A stretch of DNA of 37,355 nucleotides, taken from the NCBI GenBank assembly GCA_016201185.1, contig JACQDG010000224.1, positions 1-37,355 of the forward strand, read 5' to 3'. A model generated the notes under the pieces. It saw only the letters and a program-made list of their open reading frames with translations, was not told where the DNA came from and made no database searches. Made by a program: the position numbers and the translations under genes. Source of the DNA: Acidobacteriota bacterium. GTDB taxonomy: Bacteria > Acidobacteriota > Terriglobia > Bryobacterales > JACQDG01. Numbering within the stretch: the first letter of the stretch is position 1; each line of letters begins with the position of its first letter. Below are positions 19,366 to 27,813 of this stretch, in pieces.

Positions 19366-21549
19366 TTAACGATTGATTTCCAACAGCAGTTTCTGGGCCG
19401 GTCGATAGCCGGGAGCGGCTTCCAGCGCCTCCAGCAGGTGTTCGCGGGTCTTCTCGCGGTCCTGTAACTGGTAATAGGCACGGGCCAGGTTGTAGTGGGC
19501 CCCTGCCGGATCGATCGGCTTCAGCGCCAGCAGGGATTCGAGCTCGCGCACCGCCCGCTGCGCCTGTTTTTCCTCCAGCAGCAGATCGCCCAGCCGGGCC
19601 AGCAATTCTTCGTCCCCGGGGAAGATCCACAGCAATTGCCCCAGCACATGGATGGCGTCGTCTCGGCGCCCCAGTTCGCTGTCCAGCGCGGCGAGTTTCT
19701 TCAGCGCCCGCGGGCTGCGGCCCCCGGCGACCCGGTAGCGCTCCTGCTCCCGGGCCGCACCCTCCTTGTCGCCGGCGGCCAGCATCGCCTCGGCCAGGAT
19801 CTCGTAAGCGTTGCCCGGCTCGACGTAGTCGGGGTACAGGTCCCGGGCGCGGCGGGCCGGCTCCATCACTTCGGCAAACTTTTTCTCCCGCGCCAGCCGG
19901 ACCACGTTCTCCATCAGCTTGCGCCACTCCGGCTCAAAGGAGGTTACCACCTTTTCCGTGCGGGCGCGCAGGAACTCGGCGAATTCCTTGTCGAACTCGG
20001 CGGCCTTCAGGCCCAGCGCCTGCTCGAACACTTCTTCGGTGCCACGCCCTGCGCTGTAAGCGTCGAGCATGGCCAGCAACTTAGGAAAGCCCCACTTCGA
20101 AGCCACCAACTCGCAAATGGCCCCGGCCTGGAAGTAAGAGACGGGGACCTGCGCGGGGTAGGTGGGCCGCACGAAACCGCGGTCCAGCTCCGCCACGGGC
20201 AGCAGCTTCTTGTTCTTGATGGCCAGAATCACGTCGGGGGTCATGCGATCGCCCCATCCTTCGCCGGCCAGCGTTTCCTCGTAGACCGACAGGCCTTCGC
20301 TCAGCCAGCGCGGCGCTTTGTGGTGCGTTCGTTCCAGAACGAATACGTGGCAAAGCTCGTGCCACAGCGTGCTCCCCCAGTGGAAGCTGCCGGGCGGCCG
20401 CGCCGAAGGGCTATCCATCGCCACTACATAGCCGAACGTCACCCCCAGGGCCCCCAGCCCCGGCATGCCCATGGTGCGCACGGCGAAGTCCTCGTGGTCC
20501 GGGTACATCTCCAATTGCACCGGCTGCGCGGGGGTGAAGCCGTATTTCACCCGGTAGGTCTCGATGGCCTTCCCCAGCAGTTCTTCCACGTAGGGACGCA
20601 GCAGATCGGCCTCCTTCTCTTGCAGCTTGAGTACCATCCGGGGCGAGGAAAAGGTCTTGAAGCGCTTCAGGCTGTCCATCAGGCGCAGGGAGTTGACCGT
20701 GACAGCACTGTAAGGGTCGCCGCGGTAGGCGGTCTCCAGGTGCCGGCGCGCCTCGGCCTCCTCGCCCAGCCTCCACAGGTTCACGCCAAGCTGCGCGTGG
20801 GCGTCCCAGAGCTCCGGGTCGAGCGCGACGGCCTGGCGGTAAAGCCCGACCGCCTCTTTGTATCTCCTGGTGATCACGAAGAAGCGAGCCGGGATGGAAT
20901 AGACCTCGCCGTAGGTCGGGTTGTAGGCTAGCGCCTTGGTCACCCATTCGCTCGAGGAGCGGCCGGCTAAAAAATCGATGGCAGCCTTGAGAGCATAGGC
21001 CTGGAGCGGACAACCTTTGGTGGCCAAAGCGCGGTCCAGGTGCTCGACGGCTTCCTTGGGGTCTTCCTCTTCCAGGGCGAGGGAGGCCAGCAGGTCGTGC
21101 GCCTCAGTGAGGTCGGGCCTGAGTTTCAGCGCCTGATTGGCCTGCTCGACGGCGGCGCTTTCAAAACCTTCCGAGGCAACCAGGGCCAGGCCCAAGTGGG
21201 CTTCGGCGCTTTGCGGGTCGATTCCGAGCGCCTCCTGAAACAATTTCGAGGCCTCGGCTCGGTTGTAGGTCTCGAGAAACAGCCGGCCCCAGGCGACGCG
21301 CGCCGCGGCGTCCTTGGGACGCATCGCCACCGCCGCGCGAAAGCTCTCGTTGGCCCGCTTGCGGTCGCCGAGCTTCCAGTAGGCTTCGGCCTGCCGGCGC
21401 GCATCAGCTTCCGCTTCGAGCATAGCGCGATAGCAGCGGCGGGCCTCGGCCCTGCGCCCGTGCTCCTGGTGTTCGCGGCAGGCTTCGAGCGCCGGCTCGG
21501 CAGTCAGGGGCCAGGCGAGCAGAAGCGCCAGGGGGAGAAATCTTCTCAC
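19366..21549 (-). CDS. Secreted TPR protein with gluzincin (peptidase MA-like) domain
   Basis: Signal peptide MRRFLPLALLLAWPLTAEP; many TPR-like repeats flanking LWHELCHVFVLERTHHKAPRWLSEGLSVYEE (HExxH). Confidence 0.85.
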   Translation of the reverse strand: MRRFLPLALLLAWPLTAEPALEACREHQEHGRRAEARRCYRAMLEAEADARRQAEAYWKLGDRKRANESFRAAVAMRPKDAAARVAWGRLFLETYNRAEASKLFQEALGIDPQSAEAHLGLALVASEGFESAAVEQANQALKLRPDLTEAHDLLASLALEEEDPKEAVEHLDRALATKGCPLQAYALKAAIDFLAGRSSSEWVTKALAYNPTYGEVYSIPARFFVITRRYKEAVGLYRQAVALDPELWDAHAQLGVNLWRLGEEAEARRHLETAYRGDPYSAVTVNSLRLMDSLKRFKTFSSPRMVLKLQEKEADLLRPYVEELLGKAIETYRVKYGFTPAQPVQLEMYPDHEDFAVRTMGMPGLGALGVTFGYVVAMDSPSARPPGSFHWGSTLWHELCHVFVLERTHHKAPRWLSEGLSVYEETLAGEGWGDRMTPDVILAIKNKKLLPVAELDRGFVRPTYPAQVPVSYFQAGAICELVASKWGFPKLLAMLDAYSAGRGTEEVFEQALGLKAAEFDKEFAEFLRARTEKVVTSFEPEWRKLMENVVRLAREKKFAEVMEPARRARDLYPDYVEPGNAYEILAEAMLAAGDKEGAAREQERYRVAGGRSPRALKKLAALDSELGRRDDAIHVLGQLLWIFPGDEELLARLGDLLLEEKQAQRAVRELESLLALKPIDPAGAHYNLARAYYQLQDREKTREHLLEALEAAPGYRPAQKLLLEINR

Positions 21550-22481
21550 GGGGTGGTTTGCTTCCCTCCAGCCGCCTCGATGGCGTCCTCGACGCGCGCC
21601 AGCTCCAGCAACAGCCGCTCCAGTTCCTTTTTGTACTGCTCGGCCGGCAGCGCGGATTTCTTGTACTTGAGGGCGTCGATCTGCTGCTCCAGGCCCTCCC
21701 GCCGGGCCAGCATCTTCCGGCGGGCCGGGTCGGTGGCCGCCACCGCTGCGCTTCCCAGCCGCGCCAGCACGAAGCTTGCGGCGAGCTTTCCTTCCAGGCG
21801 CGGATGCTCCGTGGCAAGGCGCTTCTGGTCGGCATAGAAGCGTTTCACCTTCTCCTCCGCGTACCGGAATGCCTCCAGCGCGGAAATGCTTTCGTTCTTA
21901 TCGGCGTCCGCCGCCGGGTCCCGCAGCGCTTCCACCCAGTAGCGGGCGAAGACCGTGGCGTTGCGCTCGGTGCCGGAGCGGGTGGCCGTCACCACGATCC
22001 GGTTCTCCCGCGCCAGCACTTCGGCGCACACGCCGCTGGAGCTTGTGGCGTTCACGACCAGTTGGCGGCCGGCCGGGATGCGGTCCAGCAAGCCGCGTAG
22101 CTCCTCCCCGGTCACGTCGGGGCCCGGAATGTTGAACTTGTAGGTAGTCCCGTCGAAAGTACCGTGGCCGATGAGAAAGACCGCCAGAGAATCGGCGGGA
22201 GTGGTCGCGCGGGCCAGGCTATCCAAAGCAGCCTGAATGGCCTGCTTCGTAGCCGTTTTTCCGGAGAGGGTCGTCACCCGCGCCGGATCACCGGCTGCTG
22301 AGCGGCAGATTTGCTCCAGGTCTTTGACGTAGGCCGCAAAACGCTGCTCGTAATCCGGCTCTCCTCCCAGCCCCCCCACGATCAAGAAATAGGTGGCGCC
22401 CGTCTGGGCCCGTAGGGCCGGAGCAACCAGCACAAGGAAAGCTGCCATCAACCACTTATGCTTTTGGACCTCGGTCCTCAC
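21546..22481 (-). CDS. C13/caspase-like (clan CD) fold secreted protein, probably catalytically degenerate
   Basis: GTG start at 22481 (GTGA overlap with the upstream vWA stop). SLAVFLIGHGTFDGTTYKFNIPGPDVTGEELRGLLDRIPAGRQLVVNATSSSGVC...VVTATRSGTERNATVFARYWVEAL..ADADKNESISALEAF. Confidence 0.65.
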   Translation of the reverse strand: MRTEVQKHKWLMAAFLVLVAPALRAQTGATYFLIVGGLGGEPDYEQRFAAYVKDLEQICRSAAGDPARVTTLSGKTATKQAIQAALDSLARATTPADSLAVFLIGHGTFDGTTYKFNIPGPDVTGEELRGLLDRIPAGRQLVVNATSSSGVCAEVLARENRIVVTATRSGTERNATVFARYWVEALRDPAADADKNESISALEAFRYAEEKVKRFYADQKRLATEHPRLEGKLAASFVLARLGSAAVAATDPARRKMLARREGLEQQIDALKYKKSALPAEQYKKELERLLLELARVEDAIEAAGGKQTTP

Positions 22482-24778
22482 ACCGCCCCCCACTTCCGGC
22501 GCAGGAGCCATTCCGCGGCCCGAATGCCCAGGATCAGCAGGAAAACAGCGGGCATATCCCACAGATCTCTTGTCTCCCGCGTCGTGATGCCCGCTGCGGA
22601 GAAGGGCAGCTCCTTGGCCAGCCGGCCCACTTCTTCCAGCTTCCAGTAGCGGCCGCCGGTCTGCTGGGCGATCTTCTGGAGCAGCTCGCGGTTCTGCTCG
22701 GGATGGAAATTTTCCGCCACGCCGTCTTCCCGATGAAACACAAGAGTCTCGCGCCCCAGTTCCTCCTCGGTGCGGTGCGCCACCACTTCCGCCCGATAGG
22801 AACCGGTCTTTTCTGCGGTGAGTTCCCCTTCGTAGATTCCTTCCTGGTCGGGCGAAGGATGGAGCTCGAGTGTCGAGGATCGGCCGTCCTCCCCGGTGAC
22901 GGTGGCCACCACGGTGGCATTGTTGGCTGGCTCGTATGTCTTGGTGCGAACCTCGGCGCGCAGTTTCACTCGCGTTTCATCGGCGTAGACGAGGCGATCG
23001 GACGTCACCGTGACCGGTCCGGGCGTCGAAGCGACCAGGCTGCGCAGCAACTGCTGCCAGAAGGTGGCGTGCGTGGTGTCCTTGTGGTCCAGGCGCATGC
23101 GCCAGCGCCAGCTTCCGCCGGTGGCGAATACCATGGTGAGGCCCCGTCCGTAATTCTCCAGCGCCAGCATGGGAATGGAACGGCTGCCGGGCAGCAGGGC
23201 GTTGACCCAGGCCACGGCGCCGGGCTTCAGGTCGCCGGTCGTTTGGTAATCGGCCAGGTCCGGCAGCTTGGCCCAGCGCGCGGCGTTCTTCTCGGGATCC
23301 TCTTCCAGCCGGCAGACCAGCGACTCCCGCCCCTGTGGGGTCAGCTCGACCTTCACCGGCTGGCGATGGAAGGTCCCGCTGCCGGGCGAGATCCGAACCG
23401 GCAAGATCTCCGCCAGCGAAGAGCTGGCCCACCCGCCGTCGCCGAAAGAGCGCCGGCCGCCCAGAAACAGCACTGCTCCACCCCGCCGGTTTACGAACTC
23501 GCGGATCAGGTCCTGTTGGGCCGGAGTGAAAAAGTTCGCTTCCACCGTGCCGATGATGAGCGCCTGGTAGTCGAACAGCTCGGCAGCGGTGGTGGGAAAA
23601 CCTTCGGCCAGGGTTTTTTCGCTTTCCACGCCCTGGCGGTAGAACTTGTTGCCTGTCGTGCGCAGTAAACTGACGAGGTGGATGCTGGGATCTTCCTCAG
23701 CCGCGCGCCGGATGAATTTGAATTCCCACCGCGGCTCTCCTTCTAGATACAAGATGCGCCGCCTGCCGGAGGGAACCTCGACCAGCCGGGTGAGCACATT
23801 ATTGCCGGTTATCTCTTCGCCCGGCAGCGGATCGACGGCAATGGTGAGGCGGCGCAGCCCTGGATCGCCCGACTGAAAAACGAGAACTTCATTCTGCACG
23901 CCCTGCCGGGCGCGTAACTCGACTTCCCGGGCCGCCAGGATCTTGCTCCCTTCCCGGATCGACAGCCGCGCCTTTTCCCCGTCGAGCCCGTGGTGGCGCA
24001 AGGTGAGCCGGGCGTTCAACCGCGAGCCGGGCAGCGCGCGCGCCGGTATCGCTACTTCAGCCAGTTCCACGTCGCGCGGGATGTCGGTGCGGCCCACGCC
24101 GACCGCGTGCACCGGGATCCGCCGCTGGCGGATCTCGGCCATCAGGGTCCGGTCCACCCCTCCGGCGTTGTCCGAGCCGTCGGAGAACAGCACTACGCCC
24201 CCCACCGGCAGCGTGCTGGTTTCCCGCAGCACTCCGGCCAGAGACTCTCCCAGCCGTGTGGCGTTTCCGCCGGCCGCCAATTGTGAGGCCCCGTCCACCC
24301 GCCCGGCGTGGGAGGAAAAGCCGTATAGTCGCACTTGGAACCGGTTCTGCAGCTCCCGCATCCAGCCGTTGGAGAGGGCCTGCTGCACCTTTTCCAGGCG
24401 CGACTGATCGCTCTCCTTGAGATTCATGCTCTTCGAGGTGTCCACCAGGACAGCGATGACGTTCTGTTGAGGCCGTAGAGCATCCACGCGCACAGCCGGT
24501 CGCCACAACAGCGCCAGCAGCAGCGCCGCTAACGCCGTCTCGAATCCCCAGATCAGAGCGCGTCGCAGCCCTGGAAGCTTCTCCCGCCGCTGCTGGATAT
24601 GCCAGCCCAGCCCTGCCGCCGCGGCGGCGATCAACCCGACCAGCCAGCCCCATCCCCAGCCGCTGAGAAAGACAAATTGCCCCTTTTCAAAAACGGCGGG
24701 CGGATACTTGAACAGGAACGAAATGGCCCGCGTCTCGCCGAAGCATTTGTTGAAAGATGGACGTATCGGAAATGACAT
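22478..24778 (-). CDS. Membrane-anchored vWA protein with GATase1-like C-terminal region
   Basis: N-terminal TM helices; MIDAS VLVDTSKSMNLKES; LFSDGSDNAGG; RRILYLEGEPRWEFKFIRRAAEEDPSI; RGGAVLFLGGRRSFGDGGWASS. The exact start is uncertain: the track start overlaps a plus-strand small ORF. Confidence 0.88.
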   Translation of the reverse strand: MSFPIRPSFNKCFGETRAISFLFKYPPAVFEKGQFVFLSGWGWGWLVGLIAAAAAGLGWHIQQRREKLPGLRRALIWGFETALAALLLALLWRPAVRVDALRPQQNVIAVLVDTSKSMNLKESDQSRLEKVQQALSNGWMRELQNRFQVRLYGFSSHAGRVDGASQLAAGGNATRLGESLAGVLRETSTLPVGGVVLFSDGSDNAGGVDRTLMAEIRQRRIPVHAVGVGRTDIPRDVELAEVAIPARALPGSRLNARLTLRHHGLDGEKARLSIREGSKILAAREVELRARQGVQNEVLVFQSGDPGLRRLTIAVDPLPGEEITGNNVLTRLVEVPSGRRRILYLEGEPRWEFKFIRRAAEEDPSIHLVSLLRTTGNKFYRQGVESEKTLAEGFPTTAAELFDYQALIIGTVEANFFTPAQQDLIREFVNRRGGAVLFLGGRRSFGDGGWASSSLAEILPVRISPGSGTFHRQPVKVELTPQGRESLVCRLEEDPEKNAARWAKLPDLADYQTTGDLKPGAVAWVNALLPGSRSIPMLALENYGRGLTMVFATGGSWRWRMRLDHKDTTHATFWQQLLRSLVASTPGPVTVTSDRLVYADETRVKLRAEVRTKTYEPANNATVVATVTGEDGRSSTLELHPSPDQEGIYEGELTAEKTGSYRAEVVAHRTEEELGRETLVFHREDGVAENFHPEQNRELLQKIAQQTGGRYWKLEEVGRLAKELPFSAAGITTRETRDLWDMPAVFLLILGIRAAEWLLRRKWGAV

Positions 24779-24899
24779 TGATACGGATTATTTTCTGGCC
24801 TTCGGTGAGGGCCGGTTCACCTTTGTAGGGGTTAACTATTGCCCGTTCTGCGGGCGTGCGCTGTCGCGTGGCCTTTGGAACCAGGAAAAGAAGAAGTGA
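24723..24899 (+). CDS. Small zinc-ribbon-like protein (58 aa)
   Basis: MARVSPKHLLKDGRIGNDIDTDYFLAFGEGRFTFVGVNYCPFCGRALSRGLWNQEKKK: the NYCPFCGRAL knuckle is typical of small CPxCG proteins; purine-rich RBS-like GGAACGAA upstream; strong hairpin just downstream. Confidence 0.5.
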   Translation: MARVSPKHLLKDGRIGNDIDTDYFLAFGEGRFTFVGVNYCPFCGRALSRGLWNQEKKK

Positions 24900-24918
24900 T
24901 CGCGGGACGCCGCGACGT

Positions 24919-24952
24919 AGGCTGCGCCCGGCCATCTATGGGGCGCAAGCCT
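24919..24952. terminator. Strong hairpin at a convergent gene junction (candidate bidirectional terminator)
   Basis: AGGCTGCGCCC (24919-24929) pairs with GGGCGCaAGCCT (24941-24952): 11 bp with a single A bulge, 11-nt loop; overlaps the stop of the minus CDS ending at 24936. Confidence 0.5.
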
Positions 24953-25808
24953 CCACCATTTCCTTTAGCCGCGCCGCGCACATGCGGCTCCCTTCCTCTT
25001 TGCGGCCGCCCGGGCCGCCCCAGTGGGTCTCCAGGCTGATCGCTCCGCGATAGCCATCGCGCGCCAGCGCCTGGATCTGGCCCCTCCAATCTATGTCCCC
25101 TTCTCCCAGCGGTCCCCACGTGACGCGGTCTCCGGCGGGGTCTCGCAACCCGTCCTTCGCGTGGACGTGAATAATCCGGGAGGCGGACAGCAAGGAATAA
25201 CCGTGTGGAAACGGGGACTCGCCGGCCATATAAGCGTTTCCGGGGTCCCAGACCAGGCCTAAGCCCGGTTCGTTGAGCGCGCGCAGCAAGGGCGCCGCTT
25301 CCTCTGCGGTGGCGATGTTGCAGGCGTGCTCGTTTTCCAGCCCGATGCGCAGGCCGTAGCCGGCGGCCCGATCCACCGCCCTGGCCAGAGACTCGACGAT
25401 ACGGCCGAACAGCCGCTGCGGCTCCACGCTCCGCCAAAAGCTGAAGACGCGCACCAGCCCGGCCCCCAGCGCCGCCGCCACCTCGAGGGATCGCTCCAGG
25501 ATGCGCGCCTGATCGGCAAACGCGTGGGCCGAGTGGAACGCGTCCTGCTCAAAGCGATGGTCGATCGCTCCCCCTTCGGGATGCGTGCATTTGAACACCG
25601 GCGAGGCGATGGAGAGGATCCGCAGGCCGGCTTGGTCGGCGGCGCGGCGCAGGCGGGCGGTCTCGTCATCGCTCATGTCCGCGATGTTCTTATCCCACGC
25701 CGTGCGCACCTCCAGGCCCGCGAAGCCCAGTTCGACGGCAATTGCTGCCGCGCGTTCGAAGTCCTGGCAGAATTCGTCGGTGATAAGAGCCAGAGGAAAG
25801 CGTCCCAT
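24936..25808 (-). CDS. Sugar phosphate isomerase/epimerase (AP_endonuc_2-like TIM barrel)
   Basis: MGRFPLALITDEFCQDFERAAAIAVELGFAGLEVRTAWDKN; GLRIGLENEHACNIATAEEAAPLL; GLVWDPGNAYMAGE; IIHVHAKD; GAISLETHW. Confidence 0.9.
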   Translation of the reverse strand: MGRFPLALITDEFCQDFERAAAIAVELGFAGLEVRTAWDKNIADMSDDETARLRRAADQAGLRILSIASPVFKCTHPEGGAIDHRFEQDAFHSAHAFADQARILERSLEVAAALGAGLVRVFSFWRSVEPQRLFGRIVESLARAVDRAAGYGLRIGLENEHACNIATAEEAAPLLRALNEPGLGLVWDPGNAYMAGESPFPHGYSLLSASRIIHVHAKDGLRDPAGDRVTWGPLGEGDIDWRGQIQALARDGYRGAISLETHWGGPGGRKEEGSRMCAARLKEMVEACAP

Positions 25809-25855
25809 GGGGCAGACAGATCATGATACCAGCGGGGAGGACGGCCTTCTAAGCC

Positions 25856-25883
25856 GCGTTTATCTGTGTTCCTCTGCGGTTCC
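25856..25883 (+). repeat. Dispersed 10-bp-periodic repeat, copy 1
   Basis: GCGTTTATCTGTGTTCCTCTGCGGTTCC; compare with copy 2 at 33550. Confidence 0.6.
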
Positions 25884-27281
25884 CGATTCCTGCCGGATTT
25901 TTTTCAGTTTTTCCAGGAGGGTGGTGCGCTTCAGGCGAAGGATCTGCGCTGCCTGGCTGCGGTTGCCCTGCGTGTGCTCGAGCACCCGCAGGATCAGGTC
26001 CTTCTCAAACTCGTTCATCATCCCCTTGAAGTCCAGTTCCGGGCCGGAACGGGGAGCCGGCCCCGAGAGACCGGGCAGGCCGCGGGACGGCGGGAAGTCG
26101 GCCAACGCCACTTCGCTCTGGTCCTGGCTTCGGATGACGGCGATCTCCACCGCGTGCTCCAGTTCCCGGATGTTGCCCGGCCACGGGCGGGCCATCAGAT
26201 CGGCCTCCGCTGAGTGGGGCAGCCGCTTGGCGGGCAGGTTGTCCCGCCGGCAGAATTTCTCGAGAAAATGCGCAATGAAAAGGGAGATATCCTCCCGCCG
26301 CTCCCGCAGCGGCGGCAAGTGAATGGGGAACACGTTGATGCGGTAAAAAAGATCTTCGCGGAAGCGCCCCTCGGCTACTCGTTTCCACAGATCGACATTC
26401 GTGGCGGCGATCACCCGGACGTCCAGCTTGATGCTCTCCACCCCGCCCACGCGGTGGATCTCCCGTTCTTGCAGCACACGCAGCAGCTTCGGCTGCAACT
26501 CCAGGGGCAGATCCCCGATCTCGTCGAGAAAGATGGTGCTGCGGTGGGCCTGCTCGAAACGGCCCATGCGGGCCTGGTGAGCGTCGGTGAAGGCGCCGCG
26601 AACGTGCCCGAAAAACTCATCTTCGAGCAGCGTCGCCGGGATGCCGCCGCAGTTGACTGAAATCATGCGGAGCTTGCGCCGGTGAGAAAGCAAGTGGATA
26701 GCCTGGGAGATGCGCTCCTTTCCCGTGCCGGTCTCGCCGCTGATAAGCACGGTGGTGTTCTTGGGCGCCACCAGCCGCACCTGCGCCAGCACGCGCTGGA
26801 TGGCAGGGCTCGAGCCGATGATCAAGTCCTGGGGCAGTTGCGGCAAGGGCTGGTCCGGCGCCGGTTCGGCAGGGCCGCCCTGCTCGAGCGCGCGCTCGAT
26901 TTCCCCCAGCAGCCCTTCGGCTCGCACCGGCTGGGAGAGGAAATGGGCTCCGGCGCGCTTCAGGATTTCCACTGCCCGGCCCCAGCGCTCGGGGGAATTC
27001 AGAATGAATAGGGGGGCGGGCCGGTCGCCGTTTTGATCCGGCCGCAGCAGGCCCAGGAAAGCCTGCACCGGGTCCTCGAGGTCCTCGGATCCAAGGTCGG
27101 CTATGACCAGGTCCGGCGACGAGGTGACTAGTTCTTGAAAGGCCTCCTCGAGGGCCGGGGCGCGAAGGATGCGAAATCCCCTAGCCTCCAACTGAGTGTG
27201 CAGATCATCCTGTTGAGGACCAGCCGGACCTACCAACAGTATCTGGTACTGGCCTGTTTGATTCGAAGTGGCGGGAAACAT
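25860..27281 (-). CDS. Sigma-54-dependent enhancer-binding regulator (degenerate receiver + AAA+ + Fis HTH)
   Basis: Preferred start MFPATSNQTGQYQILLVGPAG at 27281; AAA+: ISGETGTGKERISQAIH, GAFTDAHQARMGRFEQAHRSTIFLDEIGDLPLELQPKLLRVLQE, WPGNIRELEHAVE; HTH NRSQAAQILRLKRTTLLEKLK. Confidence 0.93.
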   Translation of the reverse strand: MFPATSNQTGQYQILLVGPAGPQQDDLHTQLEARGFRILRAPALEEAFQELVTSSPDLVIADLGSEDLEDPVQAFLGLLRPDQNGDRPAPLFILNSPERWGRAVEILKRAGAHFLSQPVRAEGLLGEIERALEQGGPAEPAPDQPLPQLPQDLIIGSSPAIQRVLAQVRLVAPKNTTVLISGETGTGKERISQAIHLLSHRRKLRMISVNCGGIPATLLEDEFFGHVRGAFTDAHQARMGRFEQAHRSTIFLDEIGDLPLELQPKLLRVLQEREIHRVGGVESIKLDVRVIAATNVDLWKRVAEGRFREDLFYRINVFPIHLPPLRERREDISLFIAHFLEKFCRRDNLPAKRLPHSAEADLMARPWPGNIRELEHAVEIAVIRSQDQSEVALADFPPSRGLPGLSGPAPRSGPELDFKGMMNEFEKDLILRVLEHTQGNRSQAAQILRLKRTTLLEKLKKIRQESGTAEEHR

Positions 27282-27323
27282 TATCGTAGCCAGCTCCGAC
27301 TTTTCGTTCGGACATGACGGAGA

Positions 27324-27341
27324 ATGCACGCCTTTCGCCAA
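27324..27341 (-). promoter_or_regulatory. Candidate sigma-54 (-24/-12) promoter of the enhancer-binding protein gene
   Basis: Minus-strand TTGGCGAAAGGCGTGCAT: exact GG-N10-GC spacing with TTGGC and TGC blocks; 33-nt 5'UTR to the ATG at 27281 if TSS is ~27314. Confidence 0.4.
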
Positions 27342-27422
27342 AATTTCGACGTTTTCTTCACAAAAGAAAAGAAACCACTTGGAAACACCAGCGGAGAAGC
27401 TTCGGCGACGTGTTTCCCGAAT

Positions 27423-27461
27423 TGGAACGCGAAGAGCGGGACGTGCGTTCCAGAATGGAAC
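27423..27461. promoter_or_regulatory. Candidate upstream activator site: 8-bp perfect inverted repeat plus a third half-site
   Basis: TGGAACGC (27423-27430) ... GCGTTCCA (27445-27452), then TGGAAC (27456-27461), 33 nt from the first half-site. Confidence 0.4.
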
Positions 27462-27813
27462 CGCATTCCCCATTTTGTAACTTCGCCCGGTCGGCAATAA
27501 CACGGGAATGCTAGTCCCGGGTCGCTAGGCCGGACGCTTCGAAAGACATAGATATTCCGGCACTTTGCGTCAATTCTTCGACAGGCTGGGCCGTTTTGCC
27601 TTTTCGATCAGCCTGAAAACAAAAGGGTCTATTTCCCTGTCCGAGCTGGTCAGTGTCGTGCAAGCAGAGCGTGGCGTCGGGTTGAAACTAAGCCAGGCCC
27701 GGCGAAGGCTTACGGGTCTCGGGCAAAAGCGACGGCCCGCCGCACCATCACCCGTTTGGCGAGCACGAAAGAAAGCGGCTGAGAAATCTCGAGCGGAGGC
27801 AGAGAAACCAGTC

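Noticed and set aside
27503-27519. CGGGA-N7-TCCCG hairpin between the divergent regulators
   Set aside because: Only 5 bp of pairing; expected by chance in GC-rich DNA.
27580-27813. Possible c-di-GMP (GEMM) riboswitch before the sigma-28-like gene (GGGCAAAAGC, CGAAGG motifs)
   Set aside because: The conserved GEMM elements (GGGCAAACC / ACGCAAAGC in the right order with the tetraloop stem) are absent.
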